This document shows positions 29,926 to 39,023 of a stretch of DNA of 58,009 nt, piece after piece. Under the pieces are notes generated by a model, which was not told the origin of the DNA, did not search any database, and saw only the letters and a list, made by a program, of their open reading frames with translations. The number at the start of each line of letters is the position of its first letter. The first letter of the stretch is position 1. Made by a program: the position numbers and the translations under genes. Source of the stretch: Cupriavidus numazuensis (GTDB lineage: Bacteria > Pseudomonadota > Gammaproteobacteria > Burkholderiales > Burkholderiaceae); NCBI RefSeq assembly GCF_905397435.1, contig NZ_CAJPVI010000058.1, positions 1 to 58,009 of the forward strand, read 5' to 3'.

Positions 29926-31062
29926 ATGATTGTAGGTCTCGTCGGTTGGCGGGGAATGGTCGGCAGCGTCCTGATGCAGCGCATGCAGGAAGAGCGTGAT
30001 TTCGACCATATCGAGCCCGTCTTCTTCAGCACGTCCAATGCCGGCGGCAAGGCGCCCGCCATGGCCAAGAACGAAACCACGCTCAAGGATGCCAACGACA
30101 TCGACGCGCTGAAGAAGTGCGACGTGGTGCTGACCGCCCAGGGCGGCGACTATACCAACGAAGTCTTCCCGAAGCTGCGCGCAGCGGGCTGGAAGGGCTA
30201 CTGGATCGACGCGGCTTCGTCGCTGCGTATGAAGGACGATGCCATCATCGTGCTGGATCCGGTGAACCAGGGTGTGATCAAGGATGCCCTGTCTAAGGGC
30301 GTGAAGAATTTCATCGGCGGCAACTGCACGGTCAGCTGCATGCTGATCGGCCTCGGCGGCCTGTTCCAGGCCGATCTGGTCGAGTGGATGACTTCGATGA
30401 CCTACCAGGCCGCCTCGGGCGGCGGCGCGCAGCACATGCGCGAGCTGCTCACGCAGTTCGGCACGCTGAATGCGTCGGTGAAGCCGCTGCTGGATAACCC
30501 GGCATCGGCGATCCTGGAAATCGACCGCCAGATCCTGGCGACGCAGCATGGCCTGTCCGCCGAAGAAACCAAGCAGTTCGGCGTGCCGCTGGCCGGCAAC
30601 CTGATTCCGTGGATCGACAAGGACCTGGGCAACGGCCAGTCGAAGGAAGAATGGAAGGGCGGCGCCGAGACCAACAAGATCCTGGGGCGCGGCGAAGGCT
30701 TCCTGGGCGCTACCGGTGCGACCCCGATCGCCGTGGACGGCTTGTGCGTGCGCATTGGCGCCATGCGTTGCCATTCGCAGGCGCTGACCATCAAGCTGCG
30801 CAAGGACGTGCCGCTGGACGAGATCGAAGGCATGCTCGCAGCGGCCAACCCGTGGGCCAAGGTGGTGCCGAACACGCGTGAAGCCAGCATGACGGACCTG
30901 ACCCCGGCTGCCGTGACGGGCACGCTGACCATTCCGGTCGGCCGCCTGCGCAAGATGCAGATGGGTGGCGAGTACCTGTCGGCCTTCACGGTGGGCGACC
31001 AGCTGCTGTGGGGTGCGGCCGAGCCGCTGCGCCGTATGCTGCGCATTCTGATCGAGTCCTGA
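29926..31062 (+). CDS. asd: Aspartate-semialdehyde dehydrogenase
   Basis: The 378-aa protein reduces aspartyl phosphate to aspartate semialdehyde, the branch point to Lys, Met, Thr and Ile and to diaminopimelate. VGLVGWRGMVGSVLMQRM is the NADP loop of the proteobacterial type. FIGGNCTVSCMLIGLGGL holds the active-site cysteine, and QAASGGGAQHMREL follows. GAGG stands 7 nt before the ATG. It is monocistronic between the leu terminator and fimV, preceded by a candidate leader peptide. Confidence 0.97.
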   Translation: MIVGLVGWRGMVGSVLMQRMQEERDFDHIEPVFFSTSNAGGKAPAMAKNETTLKDANDIDALKKCDVVLTAQGGDYTNEVFPKLRAAGWKGYWIDAASSLRMKDDAIIVLDPVNQGVIKDALSKGVKNFIGGNCTVSCMLIGLGGLFQADLVEWMTSMTYQAASGGGAQHMRELLTQFGTLNASVKPLLDNPASAILEIDRQILATQHGLSAEETKQFGVPLAGNLIPWIDKDLGNGQSKEEWKGGAETNKILGRGEGFLGATGATPIAVDGLCVRIGAMRCHSQALTIKLRKDVPLDEIEGMLAAANPWAKVVPNTREASMTDLTPAAVTGTLTIPVGRLRKMQMGGEYLSAFTVGDQLLWGAAEPLRRMLRILIES

Positions 31063-31137
31063 TCCCCGGGACCGACGTTGCGGATGCCTGGATGCTTTCG
31101 TTGCAGCCAGGCAACAGAAACTACGGCTTTGTCCGTG

Positions 31138-31159
31138 ACGCCGCGCCCGTGCGCGGCGT
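31138..31159 (+). terminator. Stem-loop downstream of asd
   Basis: ACGCCGCGC (31138-31146) and GCGCGGCGT (31151-31159) form a perfect 9-bp stem with a 4-nt loop, 76 bp after the asd stop. The following TTGTTGC is only weakly U-rich. Confidence 0.55.
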
Positions 31160-31342
31160 TGTTGCATCTGGCCGCCTATTTTTTCGGGCGATGCGTCACA
31201 ATACGCCGGCATGCGCCCGCTTGCCGGCCCTCCGTCGGCACGCTTGCGCAATCCGGCGAGAGGCACACTAGAATGCCCGCTGGCCGGAGTGAATGCTTTG
31301 GGGTCGGGTTTCTATCGCTACTAAAACATAACGGAGCATAAG

Positions 31343-34159
31343 GTGAGTGTGAGCCAACATCGCCGGAAGAATGCGCCAACCGTCCGTCAGCGCTGGTCAA
31401 CGCTGGCCGTCACGGCTCTCGGCCTGCTGCTTGCGCAGCCGGCTGCGTATGCCGCGGGGTTCGGGCAATTGCGGGTACAGTCGAATCTGGGGCAGCCGTT
31501 ACAGGCAGAGATCGACATCAGCGGGGTGACTGCCGAAGAGGCAGCGGGATTGAACGTCAAGCTGGCCTCGCCGGCGGCGTATGCAAGCGCGGGGCTGACG
31601 TATCTGCCGGCCGTGAGCAGCTTGCGGCTCGATATCGAGCGCCGTCCCAATGGCAGCTACGTGGCCAAGGTCCGGTCCAGCCAGCCGATCAGCGAGCCCT
31701 TCGTCGACATCCTGATCGACATGAGCTGGTCCAGCGGCAAGGTGTCGCGGGCCTATACCTTCCTGCTTGACCCCGCCGGGGCCAAGCCTTCCAACCAGAC
31801 TTTCTCGCCGGCAACGGTCGTGCAGGCCGCCACGCCGGATGCGTCGCCGGCTGCCGCACCGACGCCGGTGCCATTGCAGGAGCCCGCGCCGGCAGTCGCC
31901 CAGGGTACGCAGCCTGGTGCCCAGGCGCCGGCCGCCAGGCCCGCGCGGCAGCCCGCCAGCCGCCGTACCCAAGCATCGCAAGCGGCCAGCGACGGCCAGG
32001 CATCGGCAAGCGGCGCGTACACGGTCAAGCGCGGGGACACCCTGTCGTCGATCGCCAGCGATGCGCTGCTCGATCAGGAGGGCGTATCGCTCGATCAGAT
32101 GCTGGTCGCGCTGTACCGCAATAATCCGAATGCCTTCATCGGCGGCAATATCAACCGCCTGAAATCCGGCACGGTGCTGCAGGTGCCTTCGCGCCAGCAG
32201 GCGCAGTCGGTCACGCCCAAGGCGGCCCGCCGCGAGGTGGTGGCCCGTACGCAGGGCTTTGACGCGTACCGCAGCCGGCTGGCTGGTGCCGCCGCGGCGA
32301 AGTCGGTCGAGGCGGACAGCGGTCGCCAGCAGTCGGGCAATGTCACGGCGCGCGTGCAGGACCAGGCCGTTCCGGCCGCTGGTCCGCAGAACGAACTCAA
32401 GCTGAGCAAGGGCGAGCGCACGGGCCAGGCCAATGCCACCGCGCAGGCCGAGGAAAACGTCGCGCGCGACCGGCAGCTGAAGGAAGCCGAATCGCGGCTG
32501 GCCCAGTTGCAGAAGAACGTCGGCGACATGCAAAAGCTGCTCGAGCTGAAGAACAGCGAGATCGCCAAGCTGTCCCAGGCCAACCAGACCGCTGCGGCTG
32601 ACAAGGGCAAGGCGGAAAAGACTGCGCCGGCGGAAGCCAAGGCGCCGACCGTGGTCGCGGCCGAACCGCCGAAGACTGATGCGCCGGCACAGGCCGCACC
32701 GGCCGCACCGACGGCGCAGGTTGACGCCGCAAGTGCCGCACCGGCCCTGGCTGCAGCAGCGGCAACCGCTGCGGTAGCTGGTAGTCCGGCTACGCCAGCT
32801 GCCTCGGCACCGGCTGCCGATGCCAGCGCCGCACAGGTTGCAGCGCCCGCACCCAAGCGTCCGCCGGTCGTGGTTCAGGCCGAGCCGACGCCGGAGCCGT
32901 CGTTCCTCGACGGTCTGCTGGCCAATCCGATGCTGCTGCCCGGAGGTGGCCTGCTGGTCGCGCTGCTCGGCGGCTATGCGATCTACCGCCGCCGCCAGCA
33001 GCAGAAATCGGCGGATGGCGGCGCCTTCGGTGACTCCATCCTGTCGCAGGAAAGCACCGTGATGGCCGGCGCCAACTCACTGTTCGGCGCAGCCGGCGGG
33101 CAGAGCGTGGATACCTCGCAGCACAGCGTGTTCGGTGCGGATTTCCGCATCGGCAACAACATGCCGGAAGCCAGCGAGGTCGACCCGATCGCCGAGGCGG
33201 AGGTCTATATCGCCTACGGGCGCGATGTGCAGGCGGAAGAGATCCTGCGCGAAGCGCTCGAGAAGGACCCGGAGCAGCAGCCGATCCGGCTCAAGCTCCT
33301 GGAGATTTACAGTAATCGTCAGGATGTGGAAGGTTTCCGCGTGATTGCAGAAGAAATGTTCGCCCAGACCGGCGGGCAAGGGGCGGAATGGCTCAAGGCC
33401 GCGGAAATGGGGCGCGCACTCGATGTGGGCAATGCGTTGTACCTGACGGTGTCGCCCGATACGAGCAGCGGGCCGGAAACCTCCACGCCGGCGTCCGACC
33501 AGTGGCGCACGCAGGATCCGTCGCACGATCCGGCCGTGGCGCCGCGCGAACCTTCGCTGGGTGATCTGGCACTCCCGCTGGATGCCTTCCCGGCACCGGC
33601 GGCTGGTGATCCGATCATTGCGCCGGAGTCGGCCGCGCTGGCCTTCAGCGACACCGCCATGCGCGCGGACGCGCCGCTCGAGCCTGCTGCGAAGTTCGAC
33701 GGTGATCTGGACCTGACGCTGCCGGCCGACGGCGACGACACCCTTGCGGACGTGCCCCGGCTGGATACGCCGACCCGCTCTCGCGCGATGGCATTCGACA
33801 TGTCGGGCCTCTCGCTCGACCTGAATGCCGGCGCCGCCGCCGAGTCCCGAGACGAAGCCGATGCGACCACGCAGCTGCCTTCGCCGACCATGATCCGTGA
33901 CGGCAAGCTGCCTGAGCCGATCGATCTGGCCGGCCTGGGCGACACCGGCGCCGACACCACGCCGGGCGTTTCGCCGAGCACGCTGTCCACGGACGGCATG
34001 GACGGTGGGCGCGACATGCAGATCAAGCTGGACCTGGCCCGCGCCTACATCGAGATTGGTGACAAGGAAGGGGCGCGCGAGCTGCTGCAGGAAGTCGTGG
34101 AGCAGTCGCAGGACGACCTGCAGGCGGAGGCACGTTCGCTGCTGCTCGAGGTGGCCTGA
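31343..34159 (+). CDS. fimV: FimV/HubP-family polar landmark and peptidoglycan-associated protein
   Basis: The 938-aa protein has a signal peptide (to about residue 37, AYA-AG). The FimV N-terminal domain starts GFGQLRVQSNLGQPLQAEIDI, and a LysM-like domain (about 227-290, YTVKRGDTLSSIASDAL) follows. A coiled coil lies near 370-415, then a long Ala/Pro-rich stretch and one transmembrane helix (about 532-548, GGGLLVALLGGYAIY). The cytoplasmic acidic region ends in the FimV C-terminal TPR-like motif (IKLDLARAYIEIGDKEGARELLQEVV). FimV/HubP proteins organise the cell pole, type IV pili and motility. The start is GTG at 31343 with GGAG upstream. A terminator follows. Confidence 0.9.
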   Translation: MSVSQHRRKNAPTVRQRWSTLAVTALGLLLAQPAAYAAGFGQLRVQSNLGQPLQAEIDISGVTAEEAAGLNVKLASPAAYASAGLTYLPAVSSLRLDIERRPNGSYVAKVRSSQPISEPFVDILIDMSWSSGKVSRAYTFLLDPAGAKPSNQTFSPATVVQAATPDASPAAAPTPVPLQEPAPAVAQGTQPGAQAPAARPARQPASRRTQASQAASDGQASASGAYTVKRGDTLSSIASDALLDQEGVSLDQMLVALYRNNPNAFIGGNINRLKSGTVLQVPSRQQAQSVTPKAARREVVARTQGFDAYRSRLAGAAAAKSVEADSGRQQSGNVTARVQDQAVPAAGPQNELKLSKGERTGQANATAQAEENVARDRQLKEAESRLAQLQKNVGDMQKLLELKNSEIAKLSQANQTAAADKGKAEKTAPAEAKAPTVVAAEPPKTDAPAQAAPAAPTAQVDAASAAPALAAAAATAAVAGSPATPAASAPAADASAAQVAAPAPKRPPVVVQAEPTPEPSFLDGLLANPMLLPGGGLLVALLGGYAIYRRRQQQKSADGGAFGDSILSQESTVMAGANSLFGAAGGQSVDTSQHSVFGADFRIGNNMPEASEVDPIAEAEVYIAYGRDVQAEEILREALEKDPEQQPIRLKLLEIYSNRQDVEGFRVIAEEMFAQTGGQGAEWLKAAEMGRALDVGNALYLTVSPDTSSGPETSTPASDQWRTQDPSHDPAVAPREPSLGDLALPLDAFPAPAAGDPIIAPESAALAFSDTAMRADAPLEPAAKFDGDLDLTLPADGDDTLADVPRLDTPTRSRAMAFDMSGLSLDLNAGAAAESRDEADATTQLPSPTMIRDGKLPEPIDLAGLGDTGADTTPGVSPSTLSTDGMDGGRDMQIKLDLARAYIEIGDKEGARELLQEVVEQSQDDLQAEARSLLLEVA

Positions 34160-34209
34160 GTTATCATCGACGATCCGGGCAGGCGGCAGTCATGCCGCGG
34201 CCCGAAGTG

Positions 34210-34247
34210 ATGCGCCGGAAGCGTCCCTTCCGGCGCATTTGTTTTTT
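34210..34247 (+). terminator. Rho-independent terminator of fimV
   Basis: ATGCGCCGGAAG (34210-34221) pairs with CTTCCGGCGCAT (34227-34238) around a 5-nt loop, followed by TTGTTTTTTG. It lies 50 bp after the fimV stop and 31 bp before truA. Confidence 0.93.
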
Positions 34248-34277
34248 GTCGGCCATCGCAGGCCAGTTTTCCGCTCC

Positions 34278-35099
34278 ATGAACCGCATCGCCATCGGCCT
34301 CCACTACGACGGTGCCGCCTTTTCGGGCTGGCAGTCGCAGCCGCATCGCAACACCGTGCAGGACCACCTCGAAGACGCCATCGAGCGCTTCGCGGGCGTG
34401 CGCCTGTTGACGACCGTGGCCGGGCGTACCGACGCCGGCGTCCATGCGCTGGGGCAGGTGATCCACCTCGATACGACGCTGGAGCGCACGACGTTTTCAT
34501 GGGTGCGTGGCATCAATGCGTTCCTGCCGCCGTCGATTGCGCTGCAATGGGCGCGGCCTGTCGACGAGAGCTTTCACGCGCGTTTCCTGGCGTTTGAGCG
34601 AATGTACTATTACGCGCTCTACACCGGCCCGCACCGCGTGCCGCTCGCACACGGCCGGGCGGGATACCTGATGTTGCCGCCGGGGCAGAAGCTTGACGTG
34701 GATGCCATGCAGGCCGCATCGCGCTGCCTGCTTGGCGAGCAGGATTTCTCGTCGTTCCGCGCGGCCGAATGCCAGGCCAAGTCACCGGTCAAGACCATGT
34801 ATGACGTGACGTTGAAAGCGGATGGCAACTGGGTCTTCCTGCGCTTCCGCGCCAGCGCCTTCCTGCATCACATGGTGCGCAACCTGATGGGTTGCCTGGT
34901 GGCGGTAGGGCGCGGACGCTATCCGCCGGAATGGCTGGCCGAAGTGCTCGCCGCCCGTGATCGCAAGCTCGCAGCGCCCACCTTCATGCCCGACGGTCTC
35001 TACCTCGCGGACGTGAAGTATCCTGAGGCTTACCAGATTCCCGCGGCGGACCCTTCCGCCAGCCTGTTCCACGGAGTATTCCGCCATGACGCTGCCTGA
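34278..35099 (+). CDS. truA: tRNA pseudouridine(38-40) synthase TruA
   Basis: The 273-aa protein isomerises uridines 38-40 in the tRNA anticodon arm. GRTDAGVHALGQ includes the catalytic D52. The opening MNRIAIGLHYDGAAFSGWQ fixes the start at 34278, although the frame is open far upstream through the fimV end. FRASAFLHHMVRNLMG near residue 200 is the second RNA-contact motif. Its stop lies inside the trpF start region: trpF begins 14 bp before truA ends, so translation is probably coupled. Confidence 0.95.
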   Translation: MNRIAIGLHYDGAAFSGWQSQPHRNTVQDHLEDAIERFAGVRLLTTVAGRTDAGVHALGQVIHLDTTLERTTFSWVRGINAFLPPSIALQWARPVDESFHARFLAFERMYYYALYTGPHRVPLAHGRAGYLMLPPGQKLDVDAMQAASRCLLGEQDFSSFRAAECQAKSPVKTMYDVTLKADGNWVFLRFRASAFLHHMVRNLMGCLVAVGRGRYPPEWLAEVLAARDRKLAAPTFMPDGLYLADVKYPEAYQIPAADPSASLFHGVFRHDAA

Positions 35100-35802
35100 G
35101 CGCGCCGATGCCGCGGCGCCGGCCCGCACTCGCATCAAGATCTGCGGCCTCACGCGCGAGGAAGATGTGCGCGCCGCCGTTGACGCCGGTGCCGATGCAA
35201 TCGGGCTGGTGTTCTATCCGCCCAGCCCGCGCTATGTGGACTTGGCCCGCGCCGCAGAGCTTGCGGAAGCCGCCGGGCCGTTCGTCTCCGTGGTCGGGCT
35301 GTTCGTCAATGCCGAGATGGAAGACGTGGCCCACGTCGCCGAGCGTGTGCCGCTTACGATGCTCCAGTTCCACGGCGACGAGACGGCGCAGTACTGTACC
35401 CAGACCGCGCAGCGCTGCCGGCTGCCTTTTCTGCGCGCGGCGCGTGTGCGGCCGGGTCTCGATTTGGTAGAATTCGCCGATCAATACCGCGATGCCGCTG
35501 GCTTGCTGCTCGACGCTTTCGTCGAAGGCTATGGCGGCGGCGGCCACGTCTTCGACTGGACCCTGATTCCCCCGGCATGGCTTGCTTCCAACCATCCGTC
35601 TCCCGGCACCCCGAACGCAAACGGCGCTCCTCGCATCGTTTTGAGTGGTGGGTTGAACGCGCAAAACGTCGCTGGCGCGATTGAACGCGTGCGGCCCTAC
35701 GCTGTGGATGTCAGCAGCGGAGTCGAGGCCGCCAAGGGCGTGAAGGACCACGCCCGCATCGCCGCGTTCGTGCGCGCAGTCCGCAGTGCCGAGGCAGGAT
35801 GA
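35086..35802 (+). CDS. trpF: Phosphoribosylanthranilate isomerase
   Basis: The 238-aa TIM-barrel enzyme performs the Amadori rearrangement of phosphoribosylanthranilate in tryptophan synthesis. RIKICGLTREEDV contains the catalytic base C20. The catalytic acid Asp lies in YAVDVSSGVE, and LSGGLNAQNV near 190 is the phosphate loop. Residues 1-14 are an unconserved-looking extension before TRIKIC. It overlaps truA by 14 bp. A diverged fragment resembling its own N-terminal region lies in the 123-bp spacer to trpB. Confidence 0.95.
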   Translation: MTLPERADAAAPARTRIKICGLTREEDVRAAVDAGADAIGLVFYPPSPRYVDLARAAELAEAAGPFVSVVGLFVNAEMEDVAHVAERVPLTMLQFHGDETAQYCTQTAQRCRLPFLRAARVRPGLDLVEFADQYRDAAGLLLDAFVEGYGGGGHVFDWTLIPPAWLASNHPSPGTPNANGAPRIVLSGGLNAQNVAGAIERVRPYAVDVSSGVEAAKGVKDHARIAAFVRAVRSAEAG

Positions 35803-35854
35803 GCAGGGCCGAAAGATCAGCCCTCTACCATGCCCCCGGCGGCCCGCCGGCCTC

Positions 35855-35914
35855 GCCACCCGCATCGCAGTCAAAATTTGCGGCCTCGCCCGTGAGGCAA
35901 GGCCGCTGACCTGA
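35855..35914 (+). pseudogene. Diverged fragment resembling the trpF N-terminus
   Basis: In the trpF-trpB spacer the reading frame ATRIAVKICGLAREARPLT ends in a TGA at 35912-35914. It aligns with TRIKICGLTREED of trpF with a two-residue insertion. At DNA level CGCATC is shared. After a 6-nt insertion about 23 of 28 bases match, the differences including synonymous third positions (AAG/AAA, ATC/ATT, CGC/CGT). No start codon in this frame is convincing and the stop truncates it. A decayed trpF duplicate is the simplest reading; chance similarity over so short a stretch cannot be excluded. Confidence 0.5.
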
Positions 35915-35925
35915 AGAGCCCAGAC

Positions 35926-37119
35926 ATGTACGACCTGCCCGATTCCCGTGGCCATTTCGGCCCCTATGGCGGCACCTTCGTCTCCGAGACGCTGGTTCAC
36001 GCGCTCGATGAGCTGCGCGAGGCCTATGCCCATTCCCAGCAAGACGCCGAGTTCGACGCCGAATTCCGCCGCGAGCTGAAGCACTTCGTCGGCCGTCCGT
36101 CACCGATCTACCACGCGCAGCGCTGGAGCGAACTGCTCGGCGGCGCGCAGATCTACCTCAAGCGCGAGGACCTGAACCACACCGGCGCCCACAAGATCAA
36201 CAACGTGATCGGCCAGGCGCTGCTGGCCAAGCGCATGGGCAAGAAGCGCGTGATCGCCGAGACCGGCGCCGGCCAGCACGGCGTGGCTACGGCCACCATT
36301 GCTGCACGTTTCGGCATGGAGTGCGTGGTCTACATGGGCTCCGAGGACGTCAAGCGCCAGGCCGCGAACGTCTATCGCATGAAGCTGCTGGGCGCCACCG
36401 TGGTGCCGGTGGAAAGCGGCTCGCGCACGCTCAAGGACGCGCTCAACGAAGCGATGCGCGACTGGGTGACCAACGTCGAGACCACGTTCTACATCATCGG
36501 CACCGTGGCCGGCCCACACCCGTACCCGATGATGGTGCGCGATTTCCAGTGCGTGATCGGCGAGGAAGCCAAGGTGCAGATGCCGGAGATGACCGGTCGC
36601 CAGCCCGATGCCGTGATCGCTTGCGTGGGCGGCGGCTCGAATGCGATGGGCATTTTCTATCCATATATCGAGCACAAGGACGTGCAGCTGATCGGCGTGG
36701 AAGCCGCCGGCGATGGGTTGGACACGGGCCGTCATGCGGCGGCACTGATCGGCGGTACGCCGGGCGTGCTGCATGGCAACCGCACCTACCTGCTGCAGGA
36801 CGAGAACGGCCAGATCATCGAGACGCATTCGGTGTCGGCCGGCCTGGACTATCCGGGCGTCGGCCCCGAGCATGCGTGGCTCAAGGACATCGGCCGCGCG
36901 CAGTACGTGCCGATCACCGATGAAGAGGCGCTCAAGGCCTTCCATGACTGCTGTCGCATCGAGGGCATCATCCCGGCGCTGGAGTCGAGCCATGCCATTG
37001 CCTACGCCTGCAAGCTCGCGCCGACGCTGTCCAAGGACAAGCTGCTGCTGGTGAACCTGTCTGGCCGAGGCGATAAGGACATGCACACCGTCGCCGAACG
37101 CTCGGGGCTCAAGCTCTGA
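35926..37119 (+). CDS. trpB: Tryptophan synthase beta chain
   Basis: The 397-aa PLP enzyme joins indole and serine to give tryptophan. K90 in HTGAHKINN is the PLP lysine. ETGAGQHGVATA is the Ser-binding loop and GGGSNAMG near 235 the PLP-phosphate loop. MYDLPDSRGHFGPYGGTFV is the usual start. Its stop overlaps the following methyltransferase ATG (TGATG). TrpA, its partner subunit, is encoded one gene further on, so a foreign-looking gene interrupts a normally adjacent pair. Confidence 0.97.
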   Translation: MYDLPDSRGHFGPYGGTFVSETLVHALDELREAYAHSQQDAEFDAEFRRELKHFVGRPSPIYHAQRWSELLGGAQIYLKREDLNHTGAHKINNVIGQALLAKRMGKKRVIAETGAGQHGVATATIAARFGMECVVYMGSEDVKRQAANVYRMKLLGATVVPVESGSRTLKDALNEAMRDWVTNVETTFYIIGTVAGPHPYPMMVRDFQCVIGEEAKVQMPEMTGRQPDAVIACVGGGSNAMGIFYPYIEHKDVQLIGVEAAGDGLDTGRHAAALIGGTPGVLHGNRTYLLQDENGQIIETHSVSAGLDYPGVGPEHAWLKDIGRAQYVPITDEEALKAFHDCCRIEGIIPALESSHAIAYACKLAPTLSKDKLLLVNLSGRGDKDMHTVAERSGLKL

Positions 37120-38033
37120 TGCGCGCGCTGCCACCTTCCATACCGTCGGAGCTGGCCCTGGGCGGGGCTTCGGACCTGCCCGGCGCGCCGGACGCGCCTG
37201 CGCTGCAGCTGTTCCAGGAAGACATGTTCGAAGGCATTGCACGCCTGCCGGACGGTTCGGTCGACCTCGTCGTCGCCGATCCGCCCTACGGGTTGGGCAA
37301 GGACTACGGCAATGATTCCGACCTGCTTTCGGGCGATGCCTACCTCGAGTGGTCCGAGCGCTGGATGGATGCCGTTTGCCCGAAACTGGCGCCCAAGGGC
37401 ACGCTGTACCTGTTCTGCACCTGGCAGTATTCGCCCGAGCTGTTCGTGATGCTCAAGCGACGCCTGACGATGATCAACGAGATCATCTGGGATCGCCGCG
37501 TGCCGAGCATGGGTGGCACTACACGCAAGTACTCGTCGGTGCACGACAACATCGGCTTCTTCGCCAAGGCGCGCGATTACTACTTCGACCTGGACCCGGT
37601 GCGTATTCCATACGACCCGGAGACCAAGAAGGCGCGCAGCCGCCCGCGTTTCGAGGGCAAGAAGTGGCTCGAGATGGGCTACAACCCGAAGGACTTGTGG
37701 AGCATCTCGCGCATTCACCGCCAGGATCCCGAGCGCGCCAACCACCCGACGCAGAAGCCGCTCGAGATCGTCGAGCGCATGGTGCTGTCGAGTTGCCCGC
37801 CGGGCGGCCTGGTGCTGGACCCGTTCGCGGGCAGCGGCACCACCGCGGTGGCGTGCCTGCGCCATGGCCGGCGCTTCGCGGGCTTCGAGATCAATCCTGA
37901 GTATGTCGAGGTGGCGCGCGGGCGTGTGGCCGCGGCCGCGCAACTGGCCAGGTCCGAGGCGGACCGCAACCCAACATCGGCGGCTGCGAATGACGAGGAT
38001 TCGTCGGCGCAGCTGCCTCACCTGATTCCCTGA
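37119..38033 (+). CDS. Solitary beta-class DNA methyltransferase inside the trp operon
   Basis: The 304-aa protein has the beta-class amino-methyltransferase motif order: catalytic DPPY (54-57) first, then HPTQKP (209-214) and the SAM motif DPFAGSGTT (234-242). It would methylate exocyclic amines (N6-adenine or N4-cytosine). No restriction gene accompanies it. It starts on the trpB stop (TGATG) and ends 1 bp before trpA, so it is co-translated with the tryptophan synthase subunits. From memory, the Ralstonia solanacearum orthologue in the same place recognises GTWWAC and is conserved in Burkholderiaceae. This specificity is transferred by synteny and was not checked. Confidence 0.9.
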   Translation: MRALPPSIPSELALGGASDLPGAPDAPALQLFQEDMFEGIARLPDGSVDLVVADPPYGLGKDYGNDSDLLSGDAYLEWSERWMDAVCPKLAPKGTLYLFCTWQYSPELFVMLKRRLTMINEIIWDRRVPSMGGTTRKYSSVHDNIGFFAKARDYYFDLDPVRIPYDPETKKARSRPRFEGKKWLEMGYNPKDLWSISRIHRQDPERANHPTQKPLEIVERMVLSSCPPGGLVLDPFAGSGTTAVACLRHGRRFAGFEINPEYVEVARGRVAAAAQLARSEADRNPTSAAANDEDSSAQLPHLIP

Positions 38034-38034
38034 T

Positions 38035-38832
38035 ATGTCCCGCATCCAGAAGACATTCGCGGCACTCGCCGCGCAGAACAAGAAGGGCCTGATTCCGTTC
38101 ATCACCGCAGGCGATCCGGAACCCGGTCTGACGGTGGACCTGATGCACGCGCTCGTCGCGGGCGGCGCCGATGTGATCGAGCTTGGCGTACCGTTTTCCG
38201 ACCCGATGGCCGATGGTCCCGTGATCCAGCGCGCCTCCGAGCGTGCGCTCGCCAATGGCGTGTCGCTCACGCAGGTGCTGCAGTGGGTGCGCGAATTCCG
38301 CCAGACCAACGCGGACACGCCCGTTGTGCTGATGGGGTACGCCAACCCGATCGAGCGCATGGGTGAGGCCGCGTTCGCCAAAGCCGCTGGCGCTGCCGGC
38401 GTGGACGGCGTGCTGGTAGTCGACTATCCGCCGGAAGAGTGCGAGTCGTTTGCCGTGCTGATGCGCGACAACGGCATCGACCCTATCTTCCTGCTGGCGC
38501 CGACTTCCACTGACGCGCGCATCGAGGCCGTTGGCAAGGTGGCGAGCGGCTATGTCTACTACGTGTCGCTCAAGGGCGTGACCGGTTCTGCCACGCTGGA
38601 TCTCGACAGCGTCGCGGCGCGCCTGCCGCTGATCAAGAAGCACGTGAACTTGCCAGTCGGCGTGGGCTTTGGCATTCGCGATGCCCAGACCGCACGCGCA
38701 ATCGGCAGCGTGGCGGACGCCGTAGTGATCGGCAGCCGGCTGGTGCAACTGCTCGAAGATGCGCCGCGCGGTCAGGCGGTAGAATCGCTGCGCGCGTTCA
38801 TCGCCGGGATTCGCGAGGCGCTGGACGCCTGA
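38035..38832 (+). CDS. trpA: Tryptophan synthase alpha chain
   Basis: The 265-aa TIM barrel cleaves indole-3-glycerol phosphate and channels indole to TrpB. PFITAGDPEPG is the family opening. E49 and D60 in IELGVPFSDPMADG occupy the standard catalytic positions, and GVGFGIRDAQTA near 215 binds phosphate. It begins 1 bp after the methyltransferase stop. A 191-bp gap with a possible new promoter separates it from accD. Confidence 0.97.
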   Translation: MSRIQKTFAALAAQNKKGLIPFITAGDPEPGLTVDLMHALVAGGADVIELGVPFSDPMADGPVIQRASERALANGVSLTQVLQWVREFRQTNADTPVVLMGYANPIERMGEAAFAKAAGAAGVDGVLVVDYPPEECESFAVLMRDNGIDPIFLLAPTSTDARIEAVGKVASGYVYYVSLKGVTGSATLDLDSVAARLPLIKKHVNLPVGVGFGIRDAQTARAIGSVADAVVIGSRLVQLLEDAPRGQAVESLRAFIAGIREALDA

Positions 38833-38898
38833 AGTGATGAATTGGCTGCTTGATGGCGGCCAAAAAGTGCCGAAGCATGCGCGCCATGCGCGTTCTGC

Positions 38899-38928
38899 TT
38901 CGGCCGAACCATGCCGGCATGGTAAATT
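38899..38928 (+). promoter_or_regulatory. 16-bp palindrome within a possible accD promoter
   Basis: ACCATGCCGGCATGGT (38908-38923) is a perfect palindrome. It fills the spacer between a weak -35-like TTCGGC (38899-38904) and a -10-like TAAATT (38923-38928), 96 bp upstream of accD. A protein bound here would block the promoter. The regulator is unknown and the promoter call is weak. Confidence 0.45.
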
Positions 38929-39023
38929 CTCGGGTTGATTCCCTGCTGTTCCCCCGGTTTCGCCGGGCCAATGCGTAGCGCAAGTCGCGCATCGCGAACG
39001 GCAGTCATCCGAAAGGAGCTTTC

